Position numbers and translations under genes: made by a program. From JAXMCK01 sp046349395 (lineage in GTDB: Bacteria; Pseudomonadota; Alphaproteobacteria; Geminicoccales; Geminicoccaceae), in NCBI GenBank assembly GCA_046349395.1, contig JAXMCK010000005.1:186001-250000 (forward strand): a DNA stretch of 64,000 nucleotides, in the 5' to 3' direction. Positions 49,760 through 58,888 of the stretch are shown one piece after another; position 1 is the first letter of the stretch, and every line of letters begins with the position of its first letter. The notes beneath the pieces were generated by a model. The model was not told where the DNA came from. It saw only the letters and a list, made by a program, of their open reading frames with translations, and made no database searches.

Positions 49760-50434
49760 ATGAAGCGCCGCCGTCTCCTCGCCACCGCCGCCGCCCTGCC
49801 CTTGGCCACTAAGGCCCGCGCCGATGAGGCACGGGGCCCGATCCTGGTCGAGCTCTTCACCTCGCAGGGCTGCAGCTCCTGCCCTCGCGCCGACGTCGCC
49901 CTGGCCCGCCTCGTCGGCCGGTCCGACGTCCTGCCGCTGGCGTTTCACGTCACCTACTGGGACAATCTCGGCTGGCGCGACACGCTGGGTGATGCCCGCT
50001 GCACCGCGCGCCAGCAGTGGTACGCGAGCCTGCTGGGTACCGGTCCCTATACCCCGCAGATGGTCGTTGCCGGCCGGGTCGACATCGTCGGCTCCGACGC
50101 CCGCCTGGAGCCGTTCCTGGCCGCCCTGGGTCCGGACCACCGGCCGGCCGCGATCGCCATCGACGGCAACGGCACGGCGCACCTGCCAAGCCTGCCCGCC
50201 GGCACCCGCCTCCTCGCCGTCCGCTACCTGCCTGTGATCACCGTCGACATCCTGCGCGGCGAGAATGCCGGCGAGAGCATCACCTACCGCAACGCCGTCC
50301 GCGACCTCGCGGAGATGGCGACGGCGGGACCCGCGCTCGACCTATCCGCCCTCGCCGCACCGGGCGAAGGCCTCGCCGTCATCGCGCAGTCACCCGACGG
50401 CACCGTCCTCGCTACGGGCAGCCGCCTGCTCTAG
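49760..50434 (+). CDS. Exported DUF1223 (thioredoxin-like) protein
   Basis: A 224 aa protein from ATG 49760 with an N-terminal signal of twin-Arg look (MKRRRLLATAAALPLATKAR, then ADEA). The DUF1223 hallmark ILVELFTSQGCSSCPRADVA carries a CxxC pair in a thioredoxin-like position; the segment FHVTYWDNLGWRDTLGD and YTPQMVVAGR follow. Proteins of this family are secreted and probably redox-active, with no proven function. It follows the epimerase gene by 63 bp on the same strand. Confidence 0.88.
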   Translation: MKRRRLLATAAALPLATKARADEARGPILVELFTSQGCSSCPRADVALARLVGRSDVLPLAFHVTYWDNLGWRDTLGDARCTARQQWYASLLGTGPYTPQMVVAGRVDIVGSDARLEPFLAALGPDHRPAAIAIDGNGTAHLPSLPAGTRLLAVRYLPVITVDILRGENAGESITYRNAVRDLAEMATAGPALDLSALAAPGEGLAVIAQSPDGTVLATGSRLL

Positions 50435-50467
50435 GCCACCCTTGCCGCGGTCGTCCGTTCTGAGGGC

Positions 50468-51003
50468 ATGAACCGTCTGGCCCGGTCCGCAGCGCTCGCC
50501 CTCACCATCATTCTCGCCGGGTGTTCGCCCATCAACATCGACGACTTCCAGAGCAAGGAGCCCCCGCTCGTCCTGGAGCGCTTCTTCGACGGCGAAAGCG
50601 AAGGCTGGGGCATCATGCAGAGCCGCTTCGGCGCCCTGCAGCGCCAGTTCCGGATCGATGCTGTCGGCCGGTGGGACGAAGCGACGAACACGCTGCGCCT
50701 GACCGAGACCTATCGCTTCGACGACGGCCAGGTGGATCGCCTGGAGTGGACGATCCGCAGGCTGGACATGGCCGCTACGAAGGCCGGGAGCCGCGCCTGC
50801 TGGAGCCCGCCCGGGGCGAGCAGGCCGGCAACGCCTTCCACTGGACCTACCGGCGGAACGTTCCCGACGCCGAGGGCGACACCACCCTCGGCTTCGACGA
50901 CTGGTTCTGGCTGCAGCCCGGCGACGTCCTCATCGCCCGGGCGTCGGTGACGAAGCTCGGCATCGAGGTCGCCACCATGTCGGTCTTCTACCGCAAGCGC
51001 TGA
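50468..51003 (+). pseudogene. DUF3833-family lipoprotein gene with an internal frameshift
   Basis: The first part (from ATG 50468) reads as a lipoprotein: MNRLARSAALALTIILAGCS with lipobox LAGC, then PPLVLERFFDGESEGWGIM and TETYRFDDGQVDRLEWTIRR, typical of DUF3833. At about 50764-50772 the homology jumps to another frame, which continues GRYEGREPRLLEPARGEQAG and FDDWFWLQPGDVLIARASVT to a stop at 51003. A single missing base explains this. Either the gene is inactive or the assembly has an error. Intact relatives are outer-membrane-linked lipoproteins of about 170-180 aa with unknown role. Confidence 0.8.
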
Positions 51004-51015
51004 CCCTGGCTTGGT

Positions 51016-52341
51016 TCAGGGGTTGCGCGGATCGTAGGCCCGCGGCGTGATCTTCAACGGCGGATCGAAGGCGTAGGCGATCCGCTCCCAGGGCACGTAC
51101 TTGAAGTTGGTCGAATCCACCTCGCCCGAGAGGCCGTCGAGGTCGTTGTCGTAGCCGTCCTGGGTGACGAACAGGCCGCGCTCGAAGCCCGGCAGGCCGA
51201 GGCTCAGCACGTCCGCCCCGTCGCTCTCCTGCACGGCGTCGATCGACCCGGCGCTGCGCACGCGGAACGAGCCGCGATAGACCGGATCGGCGCCGCCGAG
51301 CTCGAACACGACGAAGCTGTCGTCCCAAGGTGCATCCGGCGTGGGCTGGTCGCCGTGCGCGTTCCCCTGGCTCGAAGCGATGAGATAGCCCGAGCGGCCG
51401 GGCCCGTAGTAGATGCAAAGCCCCTCGACGTCGCGGGCGATCCGGCTGGAGCGGGCGTCGAAGCTGCTCTTGCTCGAGCCGCGTGTCGTGTAGAAGGGCC
51501 GGTCGGCGCGCTGGCCGGTCCTCAGGTCCACCTTCCAGATCCCGACATCCTCCTCGCCGGCATAGAGGATGCCTCTGCGCTGATCGACCACCAGCCCCTC
51601 GAACTGCGGGCTCCAGTCGCGCCGCGGATCGTCCTCGTTCTCCTGGCGCAGGTTCTGGCCGCGGAAGCTGATCGGAAAGCGGAAATCCCGGACGAACTCG
51701 ACGCCGACCTTGCCGTCGTCGCGCCCGGTGAGGCGGAAGACGCCGAGGCGGGGCTGGTTGCGCTGGGTGGCGATCGCGAACAGCCGGCCGTTCGCAGGGT
51801 CACGCCACAAAGCGAGGCCGTAGGCGGTGTCCTGGTCGTCGAGCGGATTGGCCTCGAGGCCGGTCCCGTCCGCCCTGGGTCGCCTCGGGAACGCACGCTT
51901 GCCCGGTTCCGCCGTCACCTCGACGAGCGGCGTCCCGTTCTGCGGATCGATCCTGTAGACCCGGATCACGTCGAGCGCTCGGTCCGTAGCGACGGCGACG
52001 TCGATCTTCCTGCCGCCCGGCAGGCGCAGGCCGTAGGAGACGTCGACATTGTTGATGCGACCCTCGCCCTCGGGCGACTTCACGGGCGGGATCACCTGCA
52101 GGCGCTTGCCGTCGAGGCCGTAGACCCGCAGCCCCCCGTTCTTCACGGCGGTGACGACGAGGCTCTTCGCGGGCTTTGTCGGATGGATCCAGAACGCCGG
52201 ATCGTCGGCGTCCGACTCGTATATGTTATCCGGCAGGTTGCGCGTCTCGATCACCGGACGCACGGCCTTCACCAGGGGCTCGGCCTGGACTGCTTGTCCG
52301 GCTAGGAGCCCCACCGCCAAAATCGACAAAGCAAAACGCAT
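51016..52341 (-). CDS. Secreted beta-propeller phytase
   Basis: A 441 aa enzyme expected to release phosphate from phytate in a calcium-dependent way. A signal peptide (MRFALSILAVGLLAGQAVQA) is followed by blocks typical of BPP phytases: SDADDPAFWIHPTKPAKSLV, KNGGLRVYGLDGKRLQ, FEGLVVDQRRGILYAGEEDV (with GIWKVDL after it), and ARDVEGLCIYYGPGRSGYLI. Acidic residues in these blocks bind calcium and phosphate. The full six-blade length is present. It is convergent with the broken DUF3833 gene. Such enzymes suggest phosphate scavenging from plant or soil material. Confidence 0.93.
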   Translation of the reverse strand: MRFALSILAVGLLAGQAVQAEPLVKAVRPVIETRNLPDNIYESDADDPAFWIHPTKPAKSLVVTAVKNGGLRVYGLDGKRLQVIPPVKSPEGEGRINNVDVSYGLRLPGGRKIDVAVATDRALDVIRVYRIDPQNGTPLVEVTAEPGKRAFPRRPRADGTGLEANPLDDQDTAYGLALWRDPANGRLFAIATQRNQPRLGVFRLTGRDDGKVGVEFVRDFRFPISFRGQNLRQENEDDPRRDWSPQFEGLVVDQRRGILYAGEEDVGIWKVDLRTGQRADRPFYTTRGSSKSSFDARSSRIARDVEGLCIYYGPGRSGYLIASSQGNAHGDQPTPDAPWDDSFVVFELGGADPVYRGSFRVRSAGSIDAVQESDGADVLSLGLPGFERGLFVTQDGYDNDLDGLSGEVDSTNFKYVPWERIAYAFDPPLKITPRAYDPRNP

Positions 52342-52411
52342 CGCCTTCCTCCGGTCATGACCGAAGGAAGGCTACTCAGCGCTTGTGATCCCGCGATGAC
52401 GGCAGGTGCCT

Positions 52412-54274
52412 TCAGCTCGCCGGACGGGAGAAGTCCTCGTGCGCCAGCTCCCACTTGTCGGGCGAGCGCCAGAGCCGCGAGCGGAGCAGCTCGCGCTCGA
52501 AGATGAACTCCTTCGGCAGCCGGTCGAAGAAGCGGTCGAACTCCTCCTCGTGCGCGTGCGCCTCCAGCGCACCGGCGGCCCGGCCGACCGACATCAGCTC
52601 GTAGAAGGTCTCGGCCGGGTAATCGAGGCCGGTCCAGTCGATGTCCTCGTGCCGCGGCATCCAGCCGATCGGGCTTTCGACGGCATAGCCCTTGCCGTGC
52701 AGCCGGTCGAAGATCCAGCGCAGTACCCGCATGTTCTCGCCGAAGCCCGGCCACATGAATTTGCCGTTCTCGTCCTTCCTGAACCAGTTGACGCGGAAGA
52801 TGCGTGGCGGATTGAAGGTCTTGCGGCCGACGTTCAACCAGTGGCCGAAGTAATCGGCCATGTTGTAGCCGCAGAAGGGCAGCATCGCCATCGGATCGCG
52901 GCGCATCGCGGCCGAGGTGCCGATCGCGGCCGCCGTCCCCTCCGAGCCCATGGTGGCCGCCAGATAGACGCCGTGGCTCCAGTTGAAGGCCTGGAACACG
53001 AGCGGCATGTCCTTGCTCATCCGGCCGCCGAAGATGAAGCCCGCCACCGGCACGCCGGCCGGGTTCTCCCAGTTCGGGTCGATCGAGGGGCACTGGCTGG
53101 CGGGTGCCGTGAAGCGCGAGTTCGGGTGGGCGGCCACCCGCCCGCTATCCGGCGTCCAGTCCTCGCCCTTCCAGTCGATCAGGTGTGCGGGCGGCTCCTT
53201 CGTCATCCCTTCCCACCACACGTCGCCGTCGTCGGTGAGTGCCGTGTTGGTGAAGATGCAGTTGGCGCGGACCGACTCCATCGCGTTGGGGTTCGACTGC
53301 GTGTTGGTGCCGGGTGCGACGCCGAAGAAGCCGGCCTCCGGATTGATCGCCCGCAGCTTGCCGTCCGGCCCGCGCTTGATCCAGGCGATGTCGTCGCCGA
53401 CCGTCGTCACCTTCCAGCCCTCGAAGGCCTTGGGCGGCACCAGCATGGCGAGGTTCGTCTTGCCGCACGCACTGGGGAAGGCCGCCCCCAGATAGAGCTT
53501 CTCCCCCTTCGGCGACTGGATGCCCATGATCAGCATGTGCTCGGCGAGCCAGCCCTCGTCCCGCGCCATCACCGACGCGATGCGCAGCGCCAGGCACTTC
53601 TTGCCGAGCAGCGCATTGCCGCCATAGCCCGAGCCGTAGGACCAGATCTCGTACGACTCGGGGAAGTGGACGATGTATTTGCGCGCGATCTCGGTCTCGC
53701 AGGGCCAGGGCACGTCCTGCTGCCCGGGCTCGAGCGGTGCGCCAACCGAGTGCACGCAGGGAATGAAGAACCCTTCCGGCCCCAGCACGTCCAGGACCTG
53801 GCTTCCCATGCGGGTCATGATCCGCATGTTGGCGACGACATAGGGGCTGTCCGTCACCTGCACGCCGATCTTGGCGATGGGCGAGCCCAAGGGCCCCATG
53901 CTGAAGGGGATGACGTACATCGTCCGCCCGCGCATGCAGCCGTCGAACAGCTTCTCCAGCGTGTCCCGCATCTCCGCCGGCTTCACCCAGTTGTTGCTGG
54001 GCCCGGCGTCCGACTTGTTCATCGAGCAGATGAAGGTGCGATCCTCGACCCGGCCCACGTCCGAAGGATGCGAGCGGGCAAGATAGGAGTTCGGCCTCTT
54101 CTCCGGGTTGAGGCGGATGAAGGTGCCGGCATCCACCATCTCCTGGCACAGCCGGTCGTACTCGGCTTCCGAGCCGTCGACCCACTTCACCTCGGACGGC
54201 TTGCACTGTGCCACGAGGCCGTCGACCCAGGCGATCAGCTTCGCGTTCGTGGTGGGGCAGGCCACGGAGTCCAT
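52412..54274 (-). CDS. pckG: Phosphoenolpyruvate carboxykinase (GTP)
   Basis: This enzyme turns oxaloacetate and GTP into phosphoenolpyruvate for gluconeogenesis. I choose ATG 54274 (MDSVACPTTNAKLIAWVDGL), with GAGGAA 7 nt upstream, giving 620 aa, a normal length for the GTP type. The kinase P-loop is AAFPSACGKTNLAML, with the active Cys before the Gly-Lys; other conserved blocks are MRGRTMYVIPFSMGPLGS, SYGSGYGGNALLGKKC and TTVGDDIAWIKRGPDG. Most alphaproteobacteria use the unrelated ATP type, so the GTP type is notable. Confidence 0.95.
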   Translation of the reverse strand: MDSVACPTTNAKLIAWVDGLVAQCKPSEVKWVDGSEAEYDRLCQEMVDAGTFIRLNPEKRPNSYLARSHPSDVGRVEDRTFICSMNKSDAGPSNNWVKPAEMRDTLEKLFDGCMRGRTMYVIPFSMGPLGSPIAKIGVQVTDSPYVVANMRIMTRMGSQVLDVLGPEGFFIPCVHSVGAPLEPGQQDVPWPCETEIARKYIVHFPESYEIWSYGSGYGGNALLGKKCLALRIASVMARDEGWLAEHMLIMGIQSPKGEKLYLGAAFPSACGKTNLAMLVPPKAFEGWKVTTVGDDIAWIKRGPDGKLRAINPEAGFFGVAPGTNTQSNPNAMESVRANCIFTNTALTDDGDVWWEGMTKEPPAHLIDWKGEDWTPDSGRVAAHPNSRFTAPASQCPSIDPNWENPAGVPVAGFIFGGRMSKDMPLVFQAFNWSHGVYLAATMGSEGTAAAIGTSAAMRRDPMAMLPFCGYNMADYFGHWLNVGRKTFNPPRIFRVNWFRKDENGKFMWPGFGENMRVLRWIFDRLHGKGYAVESPIGWMPRHEDIDWTGLDYPAETFYELMSVGRAAGALEAHAHEEEFDRFFDRLPKEFIFERELLRSRLWRSPDKWELAHEDFSRPAS

Positions 54275-54464
54275 CGCAACGTTCCTCATGCACGCGGGCG
54301 CATCGCCCGCAACCGCCAGTCCACTGACATTCGACGGTTGCGCTACCACGCATTCCTTAGCACATGCCACCGGACCTGTGGACGCGCGTCGCCGTGCTGC
54401 ACGGCGGGCGGGCAGATGCCCGAAGCTCGGTCAGGCGCGACGAGGTAACGCCGACGCGAAGACA

Positions 54465-56039
54465 TCAGCCGGCGTGACCGGCGGCCTCGCCTCCGCCGAG
54501 CTTCACCAGGCGCAGGATCAATGCCAGCGGGATGGCGGATGCGGAGACCAGCATCAGCGTCCAGAACACGTCGATATAGGCGAGGAGCGCCGCCTGCTCC
54601 TGGACCTGCCGCCCGATCCAGGCGGTCGCCTGGCCATGCGCCTGCTCCAGCTGGCTGCCCCGGCCGGCGAAGAATTCCGTCACCCTTCCGAGCGTGGTCT
54701 GGTAGGCCGGATCGGACGCCACGACGCCCTCGACGAGGCGGCTCTGGTGGAACTGCTGGCGGTGCGCCAGCACGTTTTGCGCCAGCGACACGCCGATCGA
54801 GCCGCCGACATTGCGGGCGACGTTGATCAGCGCCGAGGCCTGGTCGGTCTTCTCCTTCGGAATGCCGTCATAGGAGGCCGTGGTAATCGGGATGAAGATC
54901 AGCGGCAGGCCGAGGCCGATATAGACCCTGATCATGGCGAAGAAGGCGAAGTTGAGGCCCTCGTAGATGAACGTCATGCGGTACATCGCGAGGGCGATGA
55001 TCGTCGCCCCGGTGGCGATCAGCCATTTCGGCTGCACGCGCCCCGAGAGCCGGCCGACCACCAGCATCATCACCATGGTGACGAGCCCGCCCGGCGAGAG
55101 CGCCAGCCCGGCCCAGGTCGCCGTGTAGCCGAAGCTCGTCTGCAGCAGCTCGGGCACGAACTGGGTCGTCCCGATGAGGATCGCACCCGTGGCCAGCATG
55201 ACGACGAAGCAGGCGCCGAACTGGCGCGTCGCCACCATCCTGATGTCGACCACCGGGTCCTTCCGGCTCAACTCCCAGGGGATCATCAGCAGGAAGGCGG
55301 CGGCACAGATCGCGGCGGCCACGATGATGAACCCGGAGCCGAACCAGTCCTCGCGCTGGCCGCGGTCGAGCACCACCTCGAGCGAAGCGAGGAACGTGGC
55401 CACGAGCCCGAACCCGATCGCATCGAACCGGAGGCCCGGCCGGCGCCCGGCCGCCTTCTCCGCGTCGCCCGGCAGCAGCACCCAGATCAGCGCCACCGAG
55501 AGAAGGCCGACCGGCCCGTTGATCAGGAAGCACCAGTGCCAGGACAGGTTGTCCGACAGCCAGCCGCCGAGGGTGGGCCCGATCACCGGCGCGACGACCA
55601 CGGCGATGCCGAACACGGCGAAGCCCTGCCCGCGCTTCTCCGGCGGGAACGCATCCGCCAGGATCGACTGCGAGACCGGCACCATCCCGCCGCCGCCCAG
55701 CCCCTGCAGCACGCGGAAGAGCAGCAGCGATTCGATGTTCCAGGCGAGGCCGCACGCCACCGAGGCCGCGGTGAACAGCAGCACGCAGACGATGTAGAAC
55801 CGCTTCCTGCCCAGCGCCCGGGCGAGGAAACTGCTGGCCGTGAGCACGATCGCGTTGGCGACGAGATAGCTCGTCACCACCCAGGAGGCCTGGTCGTTGC
55901 TGATCGCCAGGGTGCCCGCGATGTAGCGCAGCGACACGTTGGCGATCGTCGTATCGAGGACCTCCATGAAGGTGGCGACCGACACGACGACGGCGATCAC
56001 CCAGGGATTGGGTGCCGCACGACCGGTATCGGCACTCAT
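54465..56039 (-). CDS. DHA2-family multidrug efflux permease (EmrB-like)
   Basis: A 524 aa major-facilitator protein with 14 predicted helices. The N-terminal block ATFMEVLDTTIANVSLRYIA, the motif GRKRFYIVCVLLFTAAS and VLQGLGGGGMVPVSQSILAD with motif C further on (GPTLGGWLSDNLSWHWCFLI) are characteristic of DHA2 proton antiporters. It overlaps the upstream adaptor gene by 4 bp (ATGA), so the two form an EmrAB-type pair that exports hydrophobic compounds across both membranes with an outer-membrane channel encoded elsewhere. Confidence 0.93.
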   Translation of the reverse strand: MSADTGRAAPNPWVIAVVVSVATFMEVLDTTIANVSLRYIAGTLAISNDQASWVVTSYLVANAIVLTASSFLARALGRKRFYIVCVLLFTAASVACGLAWNIESLLLFRVLQGLGGGGMVPVSQSILADAFPPEKRGQGFAVFGIAVVVAPVIGPTLGGWLSDNLSWHWCFLINGPVGLLSVALIWVLLPGDAEKAAGRRPGLRFDAIGFGLVATFLASLEVVLDRGQREDWFGSGFIIVAAAICAAAFLLMIPWELSRKDPVVDIRMVATRQFGACFVVMLATGAILIGTTQFVPELLQTSFGYTATWAGLALSPGGLVTMVMMLVVGRLSGRVQPKWLIATGATIIALAMYRMTFIYEGLNFAFFAMIRVYIGLGLPLIFIPITTASYDGIPKEKTDQASALINVARNVGGSIGVSLAQNVLAHRQQFHQSRLVEGVVASDPAYQTTLGRVTEFFAGRGSQLEQAHGQATAWIGRQVQEQAALLAYIDVFWTLMLVSASAIPLALILRLVKLGGGEAAGHAG

Positions 56040-57268
56040 CGGCCGCCCGTCAGCCGCTCGTACCAGGAGGGCTCCGGCTGCACCCGGACCGACGGCACCA
56101 CCGACATGCCGGGGCCCAGCGTCACCCCGCGCTGCACCCGGTCCATCACGAGCTTCACCGGCACCCGCTGCACCACCTTGACGTAGTTGCCGGTCGCGTT
56201 CTGCGCCGGCAGCAGCGAGAAGGCCGTGCCCGAGCCCGGCTGGACGCTGTCGACATGCCCGCCGATGTCGCGGTCCGGATAGGCGTCGATCCCGATGCTC
56301 GCGGGCTGCCCCGGCCGCATCCGGGTCAGCTGCGTCTCCTTGAAGTTCGCCGTCACCCAGATCTCGTCGGGCACGAACATCGCGAGGCTGGTCCCGGCCG
56401 AGACATACTGCCCGACCGCCGCCCCCAGCCGGGCGATTCGTCCCGCCTGTGGTGCCACCACCTGGGTGTAGGACAGGTTGAGGCGCGCCTGGTCGAGCTG
56501 CGCCTGCGCGCGCGCCAGGTCGGCCTCCGCACTCACCCGCTGCGCCTGCAGCGAGCTGACCTCGCGCTCGGCGGCGCGCACGGCACTCTGGGCGCGTGCG
56601 ACTTCCGCCTGCTGCTGCTGCAGGTTCGAGGTCGCCTGCTGCGCCTGCCGCTCCGGTCCCGCCCCGGTCTTCGCCAACCGGCCGAACCGCGCCGCCTCGT
56701 CCTCGGCGAAGGTCAGCGCCGCCCGGGTCTGGTCGAGCCCCGCCTGCGCTTCCGTCACCTGGGCCCGCTGTGCGGCGATGCGGGCGTCGATCGTCCCGAT
56801 CGCGGCCCGCGCCGAGTCGACCGCCGCCGCCGCCTCGTTCACCGCCACCTCGTAGTCGCGGCTGTCGATCAGGGCGATCACCTCGCCGGTCGCGACATGC
56901 TGGTTGTCGGTGACGCGGACGGCGGTCAGGTAGCCCGACACCTTCGGTGCCAGCGAGAACTCGCGCGCGTCGATGAAGGCGTCGTCCGTTGATTCGAAGT
57001 GCGACGCGTGCTCCCAGTAGAGGAGCCCCGCCGTCACCGCCGCGAGCAGGACGATCAGACCCAGGCCGACGGCGAGCCTGTGTCGCCGCAGGAACGCCAG
57101 CGCCCCGCCGCGCTGCTCTTTGTGCCCCGCCGAATCTTCCGCCTCGGCATCGGCGGGCTGCCGTCTGTCGGAACGACGATCGTCCCGATCGTTCCGGAGC
57201 GACCTGGCCTCGCGCTCGTCCGGGGCGACATCCGCCCGCTCGTCGACCTCCTGGTCCTCGGTCCGCAT
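56036..57268 (-). CDS. HlyD/EmrA-type efflux adaptor
   Basis: A 410 aa periplasmic adaptor. A hydrophilic N-terminal region of about 55 residues rich in Glu, Arg and Asp precedes one membrane helix (LAVGLGLIVLLAAVTAGLLY). The lipoyl half-motifs are FSLAPKVSGYLTAVRVTDNQ and VVAPQAGRIARLGAAVGQYV, separated by a long coiled-coil hairpin (about 150-260, rich in Ala, Gln and Glu). The final beta-barrel part has ANFKETQLTRMRPGQPASIG. First gene of the pair with the EmrB-like permease. The charged N-terminal tail is longer than in E. coli EmrA. Confidence 0.93.
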   Translation of the reverse strand: MRTEDQEVDERADVAPDEREARSLRNDRDDRRSDRRQPADAEAEDSAGHKEQRGGALAFLRRHRLAVGLGLIVLLAAVTAGLLYWEHASHFESTDDAFIDAREFSLAPKVSGYLTAVRVTDNQHVATGEVIALIDSRDYEVAVNEAAAAVDSARAAIGTIDARIAAQRAQVTEAQAGLDQTRAALTFAEDEAARFGRLAKTGAGPERQAQQATSNLQQQQAEVARAQSAVRAAEREVSSLQAQRVSAEADLARAQAQLDQARLNLSYTQVVAPQAGRIARLGAAVGQYVSAGTSLAMFVPDEIWVTANFKETQLTRMRPGQPASIGIDAYPDRDIGGHVDSVQPGSGTAFSLLPAQNATGNYVKVVQRVPVKLVMDRVQRGVTLGPGMSVVPSVRVQPEPSWYERLTGGR

Positions 57269-57501
57269 CGGCAGCCTCGTCGGTCCCGCTTCAAGGATCG
57301 CCGTGCCGCCGCAACCGGCGAACCAGCCGCGGCGTGCGCCGCAGCAGGCGATGCTGCACTAAGCCACCCGGCACCATCTCCGTTCCCGGAGGACGCCGCC
57401 CGCGGCCGAGGCCCCCGATGCGTCGATCGACAGGCGGCACTCCGGTCGAACAATCGTCGTCCTCCCTCTGTGACGGCCCTGCTCTAGGCCCGTAGCGGCG
57501 A

Positions 57502-58725
57502 ATGGCGGAAACGACGCAGGCGGTGGACGTAGGGGGGACGAAGATGGCGCCGAGCTGTGGCGGGGCAGCGGCCGGAAGCGGCACCTTGTGGCGGCGCGGC
57601 GGAACTGGCCGCTTTTCGAAAGCCCGGGCGTGGCGCTCCCGCCTGATCGTCGCGGGCGTCCTGGCGACGTTCTGCTGCTGGTACACCGGCACGGTGCTGG
57701 CGGCGGACCCCGCTGGTCACACGCTCACGGTCGGCACGCGCCAGGCACCCCCCTTCGCCATGAAGGGCCCCGACGGCGCCTGGCAGGGCATCGCCATCGA
57801 GCTCTGGGCCGAGATCGCCAAGGAGCTCGGCCTCACCTACACCCTCACCGAGCTGGCCCGGCCGGCCGATCTCGTCGACGGCGTCGCCGAAGGACGGCTC
57901 GACGCCGCCGTGGCCCCGCTCACCATCACCGCCGAGCGCGAGGCCAGGCTCGACTTCAGCCACCCCTTCTTCAACACGGGCCTCGGCATCGCCGTCCAGG
58001 CGGAGCCCGAGACGGGCGCCTGGCGGCAGACCCTGGATCGCCTGATGTCCACGGACTTCCTGCGCGTCGTCGGCGTGCTGGCCGCCTTGCTGGTCGGCGT
58101 CGGTGCTCTGATGTGGCTGGCCGAGCATCGGCGCAACGCCGAGCAGTTCGAGCGCGGGCCGATGGACGGTATCGGCAGCGGCTTCTGGTGGGCCGCCGTC
58201 ACGATGACCACCGTCGGCTACGGCGACAAGGCACCCCGCACGACCCTCGGGCGCCTCTTGGGTGTGATCTGGATGTTCGCCGGCGTGATCCTGATCTCCG
58301 CCTTCACCGCGCAGATCACGGCGAGCCTCACCGTCAACAGCCTGGGCGGCTCCGTCACCGGCCCGGCGGACCTGCCGCGCTCGCGCGTCGGCGTGGTCGG
58401 CGGTACGGCCACGATCGACTATCTCACCGCCTACCGCGTCCCCTCACTACCCTATCCGAGCCTCGATGCGGCCCTGCAGGCCCTGGCCGCAGGCCAGCTC
58501 GACGCCGTCGTCCACGACGAGCCGATCCTGCGCTACACGGTGAACGAGACCTTCCAGGCGAAGCTCCGCGTCCTCGACGAGACCTTCGCCGACCAGGAAT
58601 ACGGCATCGCCCTGCAGACCGGCTCCCCGCTGCGCGAACCGGTCAACCGCGCCATCCTCCACATCCTCGAGAGCGAGACCTGGGTGAAGCTCGTCACCGG
58701 CTATCTCGGCCGCCCCCCGAGCTGA
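57502..58725 (+). CDS. GluR0-like ligand-gated potassium channel
   Basis: A 407 aa protein that combines a periplasmic solute-binding fold with an ion channel. Layout: N-terminal signal/anchor (RLIVAGVLATFCCWYTG), binding lobe S1 (LTVGTRQAPPFAMKGPDGAW, AVAPLTITAEREARLDFSHP), first channel helix (FLRVVGVLAALLVGVGALMW), pore loop with potassium filter TMTTVGYGDKAP, second helix (LLGVIWMFAGVILISAFTAQ), then lobe S2 (RVGVVGGTATIDYLTAYRVP, LDAVVHDEPILRYTVN). This is the order of prokaryotic ionotropic glutamate receptors such as GluR0. A ligand such as an amino acid is likely, but the residues cannot define it. It stands alone, divergent from the efflux pair. Confidence 0.9.
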   Translation: MAETTQAVDVGGTKMAPSCGGAAAGSGTLWRRGGTGRFSKARAWRSRLIVAGVLATFCCWYTGTVLAADPAGHTLTVGTRQAPPFAMKGPDGAWQGIAIELWAEIAKELGLTYTLTELARPADLVDGVAEGRLDAAVAPLTITAEREARLDFSHPFFNTGLGIAVQAEPETGAWRQTLDRLMSTDFLRVVGVLAALLVGVGALMWLAEHRRNAEQFERGPMDGIGSGFWWAAVTMTTVGYGDKAPRTTLGRLLGVIWMFAGVILISAFTAQITASLTVNSLGGSVTGPADLPRSRVGVVGGTATIDYLTAYRVPSLPYPSLDAALQALAAGQLDAVVHDEPILRYTVNETFQAKLRVLDETFADQEYGIALQTGSPLREPVNRAILHILESETWVKLVTGYLGRPPS

Positions 58726-58888
58726 GGCCGATGCCGTGCTGCGTTCTCCCGACGCCATGTGCGGCCCGATGCCGCTCTCTCACAATACCACGTCGCAACA
58801 GTCATACGTTGCCCCTCGTCCACGCCGGGATTATTCTCGACCCTAACGGTGTGAAGTTCTGGTCAAGGACCCGATCGGGGAGACCTTC

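Noticed and set aside
52406..54448. Plus-strand frame of 680 codons opposite pckG
   Set aside because: Composition of a shadow frame, and PEP carboxykinase on the minus strand is certain.
54108..56186. Plus-strand frame of 692 codons opposite the EmrB-like gene
   Set aside because: Rich in His, Glu, Arg and Asp as expected for the complement of a membrane-protein gene; no motif.
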